Part shown: piece by piece, positions 1 through 9,358 of the stretch | How the letters are laid out: each line of letters begins with the position of its first letter | Numbering within the stretch: position 1 is the first letter of the stretch | Assembly (NCBI GenBank): GCA_947165145.1 | Contig: CAMUZG010000002.1 | Location: forward strand, 1 to 64,000 | DNA length: 64,000 nt | From: an uncultured Selenomonadales bacterium | GTDB taxonomy: Bacteria > Bacillota > Negativicutes > Selenomonadales > Selenomonadaceae | Direction: 5' to 3' | Made by a program: the position numbers and the translations under genes | The notes under the pieces: model-generated | The model's input: only the letters and a program-made list of their open reading frames with translations | Told to the model about the DNA's origin: nothing | Databases searched by the model: none

Positions 1-2
1 CC

Positions 3-44
3 ATATCAAAAAATGGATTGTGCTTTCCTTATTACACAATCCAT
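3..44 (-). terminator. Rho-independent terminator, minus strand
   Basis: A perfect 10-bp inverted repeat (13-22 with 35-44) encloses a 12-nt loop. Read on the minus strand, the hairpin is followed directly by a run of six T. It is the first terminator downstream of the minus-strand restriction-modification gene that ends at 412, which would give that transcript a long 3' tail. It could instead serve a gene outside the window. Confidence 0.6.
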
Positions 45-136
45 CTTACACTGTCGAAATTCTTATCGCTCCGTTGTAAAATTCACCTGTCGTTATCCGA
101 CACCGATCTTGCTGATCAAGGAAGGTGGTGATAACG

Positions 137-259
137 GTGAAAAAATCTGGCAAGCGCACCAAAAAATGCGTTAGAGAGATCGTAAAAAGAGTCATGGAAA
201 GCGTCATTGGGCGTTTCATCTACGACGTGCTCAAAAAAATCTTCGAGGATAACGATTGA
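137..259 (+). CDS. Small basic protein, function unknown
   Basis: A 40-codon ORF begins with GTG at 137, or at the in-frame GTG at 128. Two AAGG boxes (118-125) could act as the ribosome binding site. The product is rich in Lys and Arg at its N-terminus (VKKSGKRTKK) and then forms a predicted amphipathic helix with Val, Ile, Phe and Tyr on one face and an acidic end (FEDND). I do not recognise a family. A complete ORF with a ribosome binding site followed by a strong terminator argues for a real small gene. Small basic amphipathic peptides include type I toxins, but no antisense RNA was identified, so that idea is speculation. The first 15 bases of the ORF recur at 338-352. Confidence 0.45.
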   Translation: MKKSGKRTKKCVREIVKRVMESVIGRFIYDVLKKIFEDND

Positions 260-270
260 GCACGAACAAC

Positions 271-331
271 TTGCGCTTAGATAGCGCAACCCCCGAGAGT
301 CTGTATCCAGCAGACATGCTCGGGGGTTTTT
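271..331 (+). terminator. Double hairpin and Rho-independent terminator
   Basis: A 7-bp hairpin (271-277 with 283-289) is followed by a stronger one: CCCCCGAG at 290-297 pairs with CTCGGGGG at 319-326, with an inner GTCTG/CAGAC stem (299-303 with 311-315). A T-run follows at 327-331. It lies 11-30 nt after the stop of the small ORF and should end its transcript. Confidence 0.85.
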
Positions 332-337
332 GCTTTT

Positions 338-364
338 GTGATAACGGTGAAAGAAACCTAGCAA
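338..364 (+). repeat. Partial duplicate of the small-ORF start
   Basis: The 15 bases at 338-352 are identical to 128-142, the start of the upstream small ORF. The similarity continues with one inserted base (a second AGCAAG-like block). Here the reading frame stops within a few codons, so this is a degenerate copy and not a gene. Nothing else is recognised between the terminator and 411. Confidence 0.55.
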
Positions 365-411
365 GATCGTGTACGCGTATTATAAACTGTCCAAAAAACT
401 TTTGCAAGCGT

Positions 412-3400
412 TCAAAACTCCACGTCGGGCAAATTTTCCACGATGTCCAGAGTTTTCAAGCTCACGGTTATCGAACTCAATATCAAGTCCAAAATGTAGC
501 GCGGATTGTTGTGTTCGGTCGCCCAATCGTTCGGGTCGTTGATTATTCCGCTCGCTTTGTCAATTTTTATCTGATAGCGGTCGATTATCCACTCCAACGG
601 ACTGCGCCCATTGACAACGTACTCGAAACTGCGCGGCGGGATATTTTTTATCGTGATGTGCTCGTTGTAAGTCAGCGTCGTCTTATCTTTGGAAAGTTTC
701 ATCTTTTCCACGCGATAATCGCCGTCACCGATAACTTCAACCTGCGCGGGCGGTTGTGATTCGTAATTCAAATGAATTTCGGCTAAATCTCGACCTGCGC
801 GGCTCAACTGCCAAAATTTCTTCACGTCGTCGACCAAAATGATTCGCGGCAACGATTTCTTCAGCTCGTTGGCAAAACGTTCACGATAACTCCGCAAATG
901 CAGGAAGCCGTACACGTAATAGAATATATCTTCCTTGCTCACGTTCGCGCTGTATAAAAATTGCGCCTGCGTCAAAATAAAATCGCTGATTCCGTATTGT
1001 CGCTCCGTGTCACTGCCAAAATCTTTACCCAACGTGCCCTGCACCGATTGCTCGTAATAATACAGCGGATAACATTGCGTGCCGGCGTCTAAAGCGTTCA
1101 CGTCGATAATTTTGTCCGTTATGAAGACTGATAAATCCTTGTCGCCGCCAATTCCGCTTACACAGATTAAAAGATTGTCTTCGCGCCCCGTCGGGAAAAA
1201 TTTCGGCATTTGATAAGTCATTTCGTTCAAATATTTATCGTAGTAAAGATTTGCCTTGCAGAAAGGACGATACATTGCCTCAACAATTTTTGCGGCGTTA
1301 AATTCGATTTCGCGTCCGCGATTTTTATTTTGAACGGTCGAACGCGTCCAAGTGATTTTTTTCGGGTCAATTTCGGTCGGAGAGTGCGAATTATAGTAAT
1401 CAATCGTCGTTCGGACGTTTTGAACCAAATTTTCCCACGAAAAGTTGTAAATCCATGCGTCGCGATTAGTTTTTAGCCCGTTTGAACGTGTCAAGTAAAA
1501 ATTCCCATATATGGGATTTTTCACTTCGTGCAACGGAATGAAGGTTTCAAAGATATTTCCGCGCTGATTAATCCAGTCGCCCTTGTCGTTGGGGATAATC
1601 GTCGCAAAAGATTCGTCGAGTACGTTTGGCGTGCGATTGATGATGTCAAGCTTTTGTTCGCGTGTCAGATAGTTGCCTATGTCGTGATAGTAAATCTTAG
1701 CGTCGCCAACATGCGCAGGATTTTTAACAAGAATCGTAATGGCAATGGGCGCACGTGAGCCGCTGCCGAAAATTTTGCCGCCTTCACGACGAGACATTTC
1801 GCCTTGAGTACGTTGGTTGCCGCGCAGATTATAAACATAAATCTCGCTGAATTCATCTGCAAAACATTTGCGCAAGCCGTCCATAGCCGCTCCGTTAAGC
1901 CAACCGGCATTAGTCACGAAACCGATAACTCCGCCGTCAGAAATTCGGTCGCTAGCCCAGCGAAATGCCTTGATGTAGCTGTCATAAAGCGAATTTTTAT
2001 TGGTGGCGTCGGTTTTAGCGGCGTATGTTGCGGCGATACGGTCTTCAAGCTTGGAATAAGATTGATTTTGGTTGTTGTCGTTGGCAGATTTTTGACCGAC
2101 AGAATAAGGCGGGTTGCCGACAATGATTTCGATTGGAGCATTCTTCTGTTCGTTGACGCGCAGAGAATTTTCTTTCATGATACCTTGAATGTTCAGAGGA
2201 ACTTCTCCGCGTTCATAAAGCTCGAAAGTGTCTGTGAAACAAATTCCGTTGAACGGTTTATAGTCGTCGACGTTCTGCGCGGCGTGAAAAGCGTTTTCGA
2301 TGTTGATGGCGGCAATGTAATAGGCAAGCAGAACAATTTCGTTGGCGTGGAGTTCGCGCTGATATTTACGGAGCAAATCTTTCGAACGAATCAAGCCGCT
2401 TTGAATCAGTCGCACGAGAAAAGTCCCCGTACCCGCGAACGGGTCAAGCACGTGAACATTTTTGTCGGAGAGCGAGCGATTGAAATTTTTCTTGAGTACG
2501 GCGTCGACTGAACGCAAAATAAAATCTACGACTTCGACGGGCGTGTAAACAATTCCGAGTTTTTCGGCGGTTTTCTTCAAAGCAGTGGCGAAAAATTTTT
2601 CGTAAAGTTCAATGATGATATTCTGTTTGTCTTCGGCAGTTTTGGCGATTTTACAACGTTCGCGAACGGAGTCATAAAATTTTTGAAGTTGTTCGTTATC
2701 GGCGGTGTCCTGCGTGTCGAGAACGTTCAAAACTTTTTCAAGCGATTGCGAAACGGGATTTACATTCGCGAAAGAATAATTTTCAAAAATTGCGTTGAAG
2801 ACGGGACGCGTGACGATATGTTGAGCCAATAAATCGACGGCTTCGGCAGGTGTGACGTTCGGATTGAGATTTTGCTGAAGATCGTGGACAAAATTATAAA
2901 ATTCGCGCCGCTGTTCGCCCTCGACTTTGATAAGTTCGTTAATTCGGTCGGTGTGGCGTTTTGCAATGTCGGCAATGTCTTTAGCCCATTGCTCCCAATA
3001 TTTTCGGTTGCCGACGCGCTCAACCATGCGGGCATAAAGAAAATCTTCCCACTCGCCGAAATTCAAAGTGGTTTGATAAGATTCGTCAAGTTCGTCCTCA
3101 TCTTCCGCGCCGCCGAAAAAAATATGCCCGTCATCAGGTGGTTCGCCGTGAATACGTTGCAATTTAATCTGCTCAATGAAAATGTCTACGCGCTTATCGT
3201 GGGCACGCAGGGCGTTAAGAACTTCCCAAATCACTTTGAACTTATCGCTGTTCGCCAAAACGTCTTCGGGATTTTTTTCAAGCGGCACGACGACTGGAAT
3301 AATAATGTAGCCGTATTTCTTATCTTTTGCACGGCGCATGACACGTCCGACAGCTTGAACAATTTCGACTTTGGATTTCTTTGACGACATAAAAATCACG

Positions 3401-5007
3401 GCGTCGAGTGCGGGCACGTCAATTCCTTCGGACAGGCAACGGACGTTCGTCAAAAGTCTGCAATTGTTGCCGTCAAGCGGAGTATTTTTGAGCCACGAAA
3501 GTTTTTTTCCGCGAACACTGCCGCTCATTGTGCCGTCAACGTGTTGCGCGTGAACTTTAAGGAAATTTTCCTTTTTGTCGGCAACGTCGTTGAACATATC
3601 GGAAATTTTCTTCGACTCGGTGATTTTCGGGCAGAAAACAACGCCAGTACGCATGGGCGCGGGGTCGACTTCAACCAAATTTTTCGAGACACCGGTCATT
3701 TTCTTCGACAGCGCGTTGATACAGCCGTCAATCTTGGTTTTGGCGTCGGCATCGGATTTCTTGTCGGCAGAAATTTTTTCGTTGACGGTGAGGACGATAA
3801 CTTTGTAGTCGGTGAGCAGATTTTTTTCCACGGCGTCATTGAAGTCGAGCCGATAAAATTCTTTGCCGTAAATTTTTTTGTCGTCCATGCTCCAAAGTGT
3901 TATGTCGTTGACGGCGGCTTTGGATTTTGCGTCGGAAGTAAACATTCGCGGCGTTGCAGTCATGTACATTCGGCGTTTGGCGTGAATGAAGTCTGCGTCG
4001 TGAACGGCGGTGAATTGCGTTTCGGAGTCTTTAGAAGAACCTGTCGTTCGATGCGCTTCGTCGGCAATCACCAAATCAAACGTCAAGCCGAGCTTGTGAA
4101 CGACTTCGATTGATTGATACGTCGAGAAAATTACGGTCAATCCGTCGGAAGTGAATTTTTTCAGCGCGTCGGAAATTTTTTTGTCGTCAGTCATTGCGGA
4201 CAACGGCAAATTCACTTCGACAACATCTTCATCGACGCTTGAGGCGGTTGAATCTGAGCAAACACACAGTGCGTTAATCGGCTTGGCGGAAAAACTTGCC
4301 CATTCTTCGAGAGTTTGACGCAAAAGAGAGATTGACGGCACGAGAAATAAAATTTTTCCGTCGGGCGCAAGGTTTTCGGCAATTTTGAGCGCAGTGAACG
4401 TTTTGCCCGTCCCGCAAGCCATGATTAATTGCCCGCGATTGTTTGCGGCGTAATGTTCACGAGCGGCTTTGAGTGCGTCAAGCTGATAATCGCGCAGTTC
4501 GCGGACAACAATCGCATCATCTTTAACAAAACCGTTGTCGAGCAAAGCCCAGTTGATTTGAGCGCGGCGCAGAAGTTCGAGGTCGATAATTTTAACTTCG
4601 TGCGACCTGCCCTTGAACATTTCGCGGGCGTTGTCGGTGTAACGGTTGCTTGTCGAAATCCAAACGAACGTGGAAAATTTTTTGCCTCCGCCGAAAGTTC
4701 TGGTTGCGTTCGAGAAAAAGGAATCGACTGCCGATTTGCTGATTGTGGTCGTTTCGGCATAGAATTTGCATTGCGCCGCCCAAAAATCGCCGTCGGCAGT
4801 TTTAACGACCAAATCAATGCCCAAATCTTTGCCACCGAGTTCGTCGCGATAAGGAAAATCTTTCCAACGCCACACGTCGACGATTTTTCCGCGCCAAACA
4901 GGATAAGTCAGCAAAAAATTTTTCATGAGCCGTTCAAAACGTTCGCCCTTCTCAATTTCACTCATCGCAAAAATTTCATAGGACTCCAGCAGTTCGTCAA
5001 TGGTCAT
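412..5007 (-). CDS. Type ISP-like restriction-modification enzyme (nuclease-helicase-methyltransferase)
   Basis: This 1,531-aa single-chain enzyme should cut and methylate DNA by itself. In order it carries an Mrr-like nuclease domain (GID near 65, QCK at 79-81), an SF2 helicase (Walker A MACGTGKT at 196-203, then an IADEAHR box and an SAT-like TATPR motif), a helical spacer, an N6-adenine methyltransferase (DPFAGTGTF and NPPYS) and a C-terminal region expected to recognise DNA. Size and order match the LlaGI/LlaBIII group. The ATG at 5007 was chosen because GGAGAGGAG lies just upstream; an in-frame codon at 5112 has no such site. No separate S, M or R gene accompanies it, as expected when one polypeptide does everything. 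The motifs are seen directly. The target site cannot be predicted. Confidence 0.92.
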   Translation of the reverse strand: MTIDELLESYEIFAMSEIEKGERFERLMKNFLLTYPVWRGKIVDVWRWKDFPYRDELGGKDLGIDLVVKTADGDFWAAQCKFYAETTTISKSAVDSFFSNATRTFGGGKKFSTFVWISTSNRYTDNAREMFKGRSHEVKIIDLELLRRAQINWALLDNGFVKDDAIVVRELRDYQLDALKAAREHYAANNRGQLIMACGTGKTFTALKIAENLAPDGKILFLVPSISLLRQTLEEWASFSAKPINALCVCSDSTASSVDEDVVEVNLPLSAMTDDKKISDALKKFTSDGLTVIFSTYQSIEVVHKLGLTFDLVIADEAHRTTGSSKDSETQFTAVHDADFIHAKRRMYMTATPRMFTSDAKSKAAVNDITLWSMDDKKIYGKEFYRLDFNDAVEKNLLTDYKVIVLTVNEKISADKKSDADAKTKIDGCINALSKKMTGVSKNLVEVDPAPMRTGVVFCPKITESKKISDMFNDVADKKENFLKVHAQHVDGTMSGSVRGKKLSWLKNTPLDGNNCRLLTNVRCLSEGIDVPALDAVIFMSSKKSKVEIVQAVGRVMRRAKDKKYGYIIIPVVVPLEKNPEDVLANSDKFKVIWEVLNALRAHDKRVDIFIEQIKLQRIHGEPPDDGHIFFGGAEDEDELDESYQTTLNFGEWEDFLYARMVERVGNRKYWEQWAKDIADIAKRHTDRINELIKVEGEQRREFYNFVHDLQQNLNPNVTPAEAVDLLAQHIVTRPVFNAIFENYSFANVNPVSQSLEKVLNVLDTQDTADNEQLQKFYDSVRERCKIAKTAEDKQNIIIELYEKFFATALKKTAEKLGIVYTPVEVVDFILRSVDAVLKKNFNRSLSDKNVHVLDPFAGTGTFLVRLIQSGLIRSKDLLRKYQRELHANEIVLLAYYIAAINIENAFHAAQNVDDYKPFNGICFTDTFELYERGEVPLNIQGIMKENSLRVNEQKNAPIEIIVGNPPYSVGQKSANDNNQNQSYSKLEDRIAATYAAKTDATNKNSLYDSYIKAFRWASDRISDGGVIGFVTNAGWLNGAAMDGLRKCFADEFSEIYVYNLRGNQRTQGEMSRREGGKIFGSGSRAPIAITILVKNPAHVGDAKIYYHDIGNYLTREQKLDIINRTPNVLDESFATIIPNDKGDWINQRGNIFETFIPLHEVKNPIYGNFYLTRSNGLKTNRDAWIYNFSWENLVQNVRTTIDYYNSHSPTEIDPKKITWTRSTVQNKNRGREIEFNAAKIVEAMYRPFCKANLYYDKYLNEMTYQMPKFFPTGREDNLLICVSGIGGDKDLSVFITDKIIDVNALDAGTQCYPLYYYEQSVQGTLGKDFGSDTERQYGISDFILTQAQFLYSANVSKEDIFYYVYGFLHLRSYRERFANELKKSLPRIILVDDVKKFWQLSRAGRDLAEIHLNYESQPPAQVEVIGDGDYRVEKMKLSKDKTTLTYNEHITIKNIPPRSFEYVVNGRSPLEWIIDRYQIKIDKASGIINDPNDWATEHNNPRYILDLILSSITVSLKTLDIVENLPDVEF

Positions 5008-5041
5008 GAGCGTTCTCCTCTCCAAAAAATTTTTTGAGCGA

Positions 5042-5070
5042 ATTTTACCACGAAGAATTTGGCTTGAGAA
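5042..5070 (-). promoter_or_regulatory. Candidate promoter of the restriction-modification gene
   Basis: On the minus strand, TTCTCA (5065-5070) and TAAAAT (5042-5047) are separated by 17 nt. This lies 35 nt upstream of the ATG at 5007. The -35 box is weak. Confidence 0.45.
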
Positions 5071-5077
5071 TTCGCGG

Positions 5078-5105
5078 TTGCAAAAAATTTCGCGGCTGAT
5101 ATAAT
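5078..5105 (+). promoter_or_regulatory. Candidate sigma-70-type promoter, FAD oxidoreductase gene
   Basis: TTGCAA (5078-5083) and a perfect TATAAT (5100-5105) are separated by 16 nt, about 30 nt upstream of the start codon at 5137. It is divergent from the restriction-modification promoter, and the two boxes interleave within 65 bp. Confidence 0.65.
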
Positions 5106-5136
5106 TTTGCAATGCTTAACGACTTGACGAATTGAG

Positions 5137-6693
5137 ATGAAATTTTTGCAACGTGTAGTTATAATTGGCGCGGGACCTGCGGGTTTGACGGCGGCTTATG
5201 AGCTGTCGAAGTTCCCCGAAAATTTCTCGGTGACTGTCCTCGAAGAAAGCGACTGTTTCGGCGGAATCGCTCGCACTGTCGAACACAACGGCAATCGCAT
5301 GGACATGGGCGGTCACAGATTTTTTTCAAAAGTGCCCGAAGTCAACGCTTGGTGGGAAAAAATGTTGCCGACTCAAGGTTCGCCCGCCAAAGATTACGTC
5401 GCGCTCGGAAAAAATTGCACAGTCAAAATCGGCGGTCCCGACCCCGAACAAACCGATCGCGTTATGTTGCGCAGAAATCGTCTGTCGAGAATTTTTTTCC
5501 GAAATAAATTTTTCAACTACCCGATAACGCTGAGCCTGTCGACGTTGGAGAACATGGGCTTTGTCACGACGATTGAAGTCGGCTTGAGCTACTTAAAGAG
5601 CGCATTAATCAAGCGGCAGGAAAATTCGCTGGAAGACTTTTACATCAATCGCTTCGGCAAAAAGCTTTACTCGATGTTTTTTGAAAACTACACGGAAAAT
5701 CTTTGGGGCAGACACCCGCGCAACATTTCGCCCGAATGGGGCAAGCAACGCGTCAAAGGTCTGTCGATACTCGTTATCTTGCGGACGATGCTTGAAAAAT
5801 TTTTCCACAAATCGCCGCGCAAAGTCGAAACGTCGCTGATTGAAGAATTCGCATATCCAAAGCTCGGTCCCGGTCAACTGTGGGAGCTCACGGCTCACGA
5901 ATCGCGATTGAACGGCGTCAAGATACTCATGGACGCGAAGGCACTGCGAATCTGCAAGACTGCCAATCACGTCGACACGGTCACTTACATCAAAGACGGC
6001 GCGGAATTCGAGTTGCCCTGCGACATTTTGATTTCGTCAATGCCGCTGAAAGATTTGGTGCTCGGATTGAACGACGTGCCCGAAAATTTCCGCAACATTG
6101 CTGCGGGACTGCCTTATCGCGATTACATGACGGTCGGCGTGCTCGTGTCGAAACTCAACCTTCGCAACGAGACCGAAATAAAAACCGTCGGAAACATCAT
6201 TCCCGACGATTGGGTTTACGTGCACAATCCGAACGTCAAAATGGGTCGCTTCCAAGTCTATAACAACTGGTCGCCGTACATGGTGCGCGATTTGGAGAAT
6301 TTCGTTTGGATGGGCTTGGAATATTTTTGCAACGAAGGCGATGAGCTTTGGCAGCGTTCTGACGAAAATTTTGCCGCGTTCGCTATCGACGAGATGATTA
6401 AAATGAATTTGATTGACGACGCCGGCAAGGTCACCGATTGGCACGTCGAGCGCGTCAAAAAGGCTTATCCCGCTTACTTCGACACGTACAAGGACATCGA
6501 CGCCCTGCGCGGCTACTTGGACACGATTGCGAATTTGTTCTGCGTCGGGCGCAACGGTCAGCACCGTTACAACAACATAGATCATTCAATGTGCACGTCG
6601 TTCGAGGCTGTGAAAAATATTTTGGCGGGCGTCACGGACAAAGCCAACATTTGGAACATCAACACGGAAAAAGAATATCACGAATCGAAATGA
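5137..6693 (+). CDS. NAD(P)/FAD-dependent oxidoreductase, amine oxidase/UDP-galactopyranose mutase-like
   Basis: This 518-aa flavoprotein opens with a Rossmann dinucleotide-binding motif (IIGAGPAGLTAAYEL, about residues 8-22). The GGIARTVEHNG and MGGHRFFSK segments that follow are typical of the protoporphyrinogen oxidase/UDP-galactopyranose mutase superfamily. A C-terminal flavin-contacting segment (FCVGRNGQHRYNNIDHS) is also visible. Members often act on sugars, carotenoids or porphyrins, and the substrate here cannot be told. The absence of a signal peptide points to the cytoplasm. The gene has its own promoter and ends 6 bp before a convergent gene. A surface-glycan role is plausible from the LPS genes further on, but that is inference. 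Confidence 0.75.
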   Translation: MKFLQRVVIIGAGPAGLTAAYELSKFPENFSVTVLEESDCFGGIARTVEHNGNRMDMGGHRFFSKVPEVNAWWEKMLPTQGSPAKDYVALGKNCTVKIGGPDPEQTDRVMLRRNRLSRIFFRNKFFNYPITLSLSTLENMGFVTTIEVGLSYLKSALIKRQENSLEDFYINRFGKKLYSMFFENYTENLWGRHPRNISPEWGKQRVKGLSILVILRTMLEKFFHKSPRKVETSLIEEFAYPKLGPGQLWELTAHESRLNGVKILMDAKALRICKTANHVDTVTYIKDGAEFELPCDILISSMPLKDLVLGLNDVPENFRNIAAGLPYRDYMTVGVLVSKLNLRNETEIKTVGNIIPDDWVYVHNPNVKMGRFQVYNNWSPYMVRDLENFVWMGLEYFCNEGDELWQRSDENFAAFAIDEMIKMNLIDDAGKVTDWHVERVKKAYPAYFDTYKDIDALRGYLDTIANLFCVGRNGQHRYNNIDHSMCTSFEAVKNILAGVTDKANIWNINTEKEYHESK

Positions 6694-6699
6694 CGCCGT

Positions 6700-7107
6700 T
6701 CAGCCGAACATTTTCGACAAGCCTAACAAAATATCGAGTACACCGAGCAAAATTCCGCCCGCAATTACCAACGTCCGTTTGATACCGCTGAGCCGATTTT
6801 GTCCGTCAACTTTAGCGAGACCGTACATCATCAGCAGACAAATCGAACCTTCGACTAAATGCGCGACGGGTTGGCTTTGAATGTACTTTCGTAACGAAGT
6901 CGCAGCGGCGTAGTCATAGCCTTTGAAAATCAAGTAAGCCGAGACGATGATTGCGACAATCACCCAAACTATCAGCGATATGAACGCTAAAATATTTCCG
7001 TGGACAAGGCTCAAGACGTTCGCCCGCCGCGACGTCAACATTTTCCAAAGCGCGTAGACGCAAGGCAAAAAAATCATCACGCCGAAGATAATCAAAATCA
7101 CGCTCAT
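6700..7107 (-). CDS. Small membrane protein, function unknown
   Basis: The 135-aa product has four likely membrane segments: about residues 2-22 (ILIIFGVMIFLPCVYAL), 38-62, 82-100 and 112-130. No known family was recognised. Its ATG overlaps the stop of the acyl-CoA ligase gene by four bases (ATGA), making it the last gene of a translationally coupled four-gene operon. That coupling suggests a role connected with the acyl-CoA pathway encoded upstream, perhaps at the membrane. This is inference from position only. Confidence 0.6.
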   Translation of the reverse strand: MSVILIIFGVMIFLPCVYALWKMLTSRRANVLSLVHGNILAFISLIVWVIVAIIVSAYLIFKGYDYAAATSLRKYIQSQPVAHLVEGSICLLMMYGLAKVDGQNRLSGIKRTLVIAGGILLGVLDILLGLSKMFG

Positions 7108-8210
7108 AAAATTTCCCGCCTTAAAATTTTTTTGTCGACTTTGCCCGCAGCGTTCATTGGCAATGACGGCACGAAAATAATTTCGCGGGGCGATTCGGTT
7201 GGCGAAAGTGCTTGCCGAATTATTTTTTTGTCGACGCGCCCGACGATATACGCTAAAAAATTTTCTCCGCGAATTTTATCGCCGACCTTGACGACAGCTG
7301 CCGACTCGATACCGTCAATCGCAATCAATTTTTCTTCGATAGCCGACGCAAAAATTTTCACGCCGCCGCGATTGATGAAGTCGTCGCCGCGACCAAGGAA
7401 AATCAATTCGCCGCGCTCGTTGAAGTAGCCCATATCGCCGACCGTGCCAGGATTTTCAAAGCCGTTGACGCGGTAAGGCGTGTCGACGTAAATCAGCCCG
7501 TCGCGAACGAAAATTTTTACTCCGTTGAACGCTTTGCCGAGATTGCGAACTTCAGCGGCGTTATCGGCGGAAATTTTTTTGTACGTTATGAAACTCAGTT
7601 CGCTTGCGCCGTAGTACAGGAAAATTTCGGCGGACGGAAATTTTTTCATCAGCGCGAGGCTTTGAGCTTCCGTCAAGACGTGCGAACCCGTGAAGATTGA
7701 GCGAATATTGTGGAGCGGTTGACCCGTCGCGAGCAGTGCCAATTTCGTCGGCACGAGATAAATTGTCGTCGCGTTGTCGATGAGTTCAAGCCACGTTTTC
7801 GGCGCGAATTTATCGGTGGTGATGATTGAGCCGCCCGCGTGAAGTATCGACATCAGCGCGTTCAAATTGCCCGTGAAGTCGAGACTGCCGTGCATGAATA
7901 GCTTAGAATTTTCGTCGACGCGGAAAATTTTGTTCTGCGTCGGGAAAAAATTATTCCAACTCTCGAACGTTCGGCGCAAAATTTTCGGTGCGGAAGTTGA
8001 ACCGCTCGTTGCGACTTCAAAAACATTCGACGGATTATTTTTCTGCTCGGTGAAGAAGTTCCTTGCCTGCGAAAAAAATTTCCCGCCGTCAATCAAGCTG
8101 TCGATTGCCGCTAAAAAATTTTTATAGCTGAAAGTTAGCCCGTCGACCTGCAGAAAAATTTTCTTGCCGAATCGCTGAGCTTGCGTCTTAAGTAAATCGT
8201 AAAAGTTCAC
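7104..8210 (-). CDS. AMP-forming acyl-CoA synthetase/ligase (ANL superfamily)
   Basis: The 368-aa enzyme should activate a carboxylic acid as an acyl-adenylate and pass it to CoA. It shows the ANL motifs TSGSTSAPK (ATP loop), YYGASELS, GDMGYFNERGELIFLGRGDD and the C-terminal lysine motif NAAGKVDKKILRRE. It is shorter than most acyl-CoA ligases (500-550 aa), because the N-terminal domain is reduced, and resembles O-succinylbenzoate ligase-like members. The GTG at 8210 was chosen because it overlaps the thiolase stop by four bases (GTGA). A longer frame exists, but its extra residues are Arg-rich and unlike the family. Coupling with a thiolase and a hotdog protein recalls the vraA-vraB-vraC group of staphylococci. 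The substrate is unknown. Confidence 0.8.
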   Translation of the reverse strand: MNFYDLLKTQAQRFGKKIFLQVDGLTFSYKNFLAAIDSLIDGGKFFSQARNFFTEQKNNPSNVFEVATSGSTSAPKILRRTFESWNNFFPTQNKIFRVDENSKLFMHGSLDFTGNLNALMSILHAGGSIITTDKFAPKTWLELIDNATTIYLVPTKLALLATGQPLHNIRSIFTGSHVLTEAQSLALMKKFPSAEIFLYYGASELSFITYKKISADNAAEVRNLGKAFNGVKIFVRDGLIYVDTPYRVNGFENPGTVGDMGYFNERGELIFLGRGDDFINRGGVKIFASAIEEKLIAIDGIESAAVVKVGDKIRGENFLAYIVGRVDKKIIRQALSPTESPREIIFVPSLPMNAAGKVDKKILRREIL

Positions 8211-9358
8211 GTCATCCCACCAATCAAGATACTTTCGCCGAGACCGCCCGCACCCGCGATACTCATCAAGCCGAGACCGCCGCATTTGAGCACGGCAAGC
8301 AGATGAATCAGCAAAATCGCACCGCTCGCGCCGTAAGGGTGACCGTAAGCCAACGCGCCGCCTAACTGATTGAATTTGTCGACGCAAGCGGGGTGACTGC
8401 GCTCGAACAAGACATCAATCACCGCGAACGCCTCGTTGAATTCAATCGCTGAAAGTTCGTCGTAAGTCAGAGCATTCCGCGACAAAATTTTATCGGCGAC
8501 AACTTGAGCACCACGCGGACTTTCAAGCGGATTGACGCCGAACATTGCCACATCGAGAATCTGCGCGGCGGGCGACAAAAAATTTTCCGCAACGAAATTT
8601 TCACTCGCTAAGACGACGAAGGCAGCCCCGTCATTGATTCGGCAAGCATTGGCGGCAGAAATTTTCGTACCTGCGCCGAGCGGCAACGGTGCGCGATCAG
8701 TCAGTCGACGCGAAATATTTTTTTTGATACCAGTGTCTTCACTAACACCAGAGACCTCAACGATATATTCCCGCAAAAGTTCAGTTGACGCCGCCGCACG
8801 CTGATGACTGCGTAAAGCCCAAACGTCGAGTTCGGCTTTGGAAATGTTTTCGGCGTCCGCGACACGTTGAGCACCTTTGAGCATGGCAAGCGCGTCGAAT
8901 TCCGCTGGGGAAAATTGCGCCGTGCGATAACCGCCTTGAATGCCGTCAGCCGCCGTCAAAGCAAATCGGTCGTCGTTGGGATTGTAAATTCTCAGCGGTT
9001 GCAACGATGAACTTTCCGTGCCGCCCGCGATAATCACATCAGCCAAGCCGCAGGAAATTTTCGCGTAAGCAATCGCAATCGCCGCCGCGCCGCTCGCACA
9101 TTGCCTATCGACAGTCAAAGCCGCCGTCGAATCGTCAAAGCCCGCAATCAACGTCATGAGCCGCGACAAATTTCCGCCAGTACCGACAGCATTGCCGCAA
9201 ATGATTTCGTCGACGCGACTTAGCGAAAATTTTTCACGCAACGAACGCAAAACTTCCGCGCCAAAAATTTCGGGACGAATCTTTTTAAACTTCGTGCCGG
9301 CAACGACAATCGGCGTGCGTGCTCCTCCTAAGACAAAAACTTTGCTCACGACAATCAC
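8207..9358 (-). CDS. Thiolase (acetyl-CoA C-acyltransferase family)
   Basis: This 383-aa thiolase-family enzyme joins or cleaves acyl-CoA units. The nucleophilic cysteine is Cys87 in DRQCASGAA. The other family signatures are NEAFAV, GGALAYGHPYGASGA (catalytic His) and a C-terminal CGG that supplies the second cysteine. All catalytic residues are present and the length is normal. A GTG at 9358 overlaps the preceding stop by four bases; another GTG three codons later is possible. It lies between the hotdog gene and the acyl-CoA ligase in an operon whose genes all overlap by 4 nt, so the products are probably made in fixed ratio for one acyl-CoA pathway. Confidence 0.88.
   Translation of the reverse strand: MIVVSKVFVLGGARTPIVVAGTKFKKIRPEIFGAEVLRSLREKFSLSRVDEIICGNAVGTGGNLSRLMTLIAGFDDSTAALTVDRQCASGAAAIAIAYAKISCGLADVIIAGGTESSSLQPLRIYNPNDDRFALTAADGIQGGYRTAQFSPAEFDALAMLKGAQRVADAENISKAELDVWALRSHQRAAASTELLREYIVEVSGVSEDTGIKKNISRRLTDRAPLPLGAGTKISAANACRINDGAAFVVLASENFVAENFLSPAAQILDVAMFGVNPLESPRGAQVVADKILSRNALTYDELSAIEFNEAFAVIDVLFERSHPACVDKFNQLGGALAYGHPYGASGAILLIHLLAVLKCGGLGLMSIAGAGGLGESILIGGMT

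Noticed and set aside
1804-2511. Long ORF on the plus strand opposite the restriction-modification gene
   Set aside because: It is antisense to an intact, motif-rich gene and shows no recognisable domain. The same applies to other long antisense frames in the window (for example 3541-4113, 33051-34244, 48190-49212).
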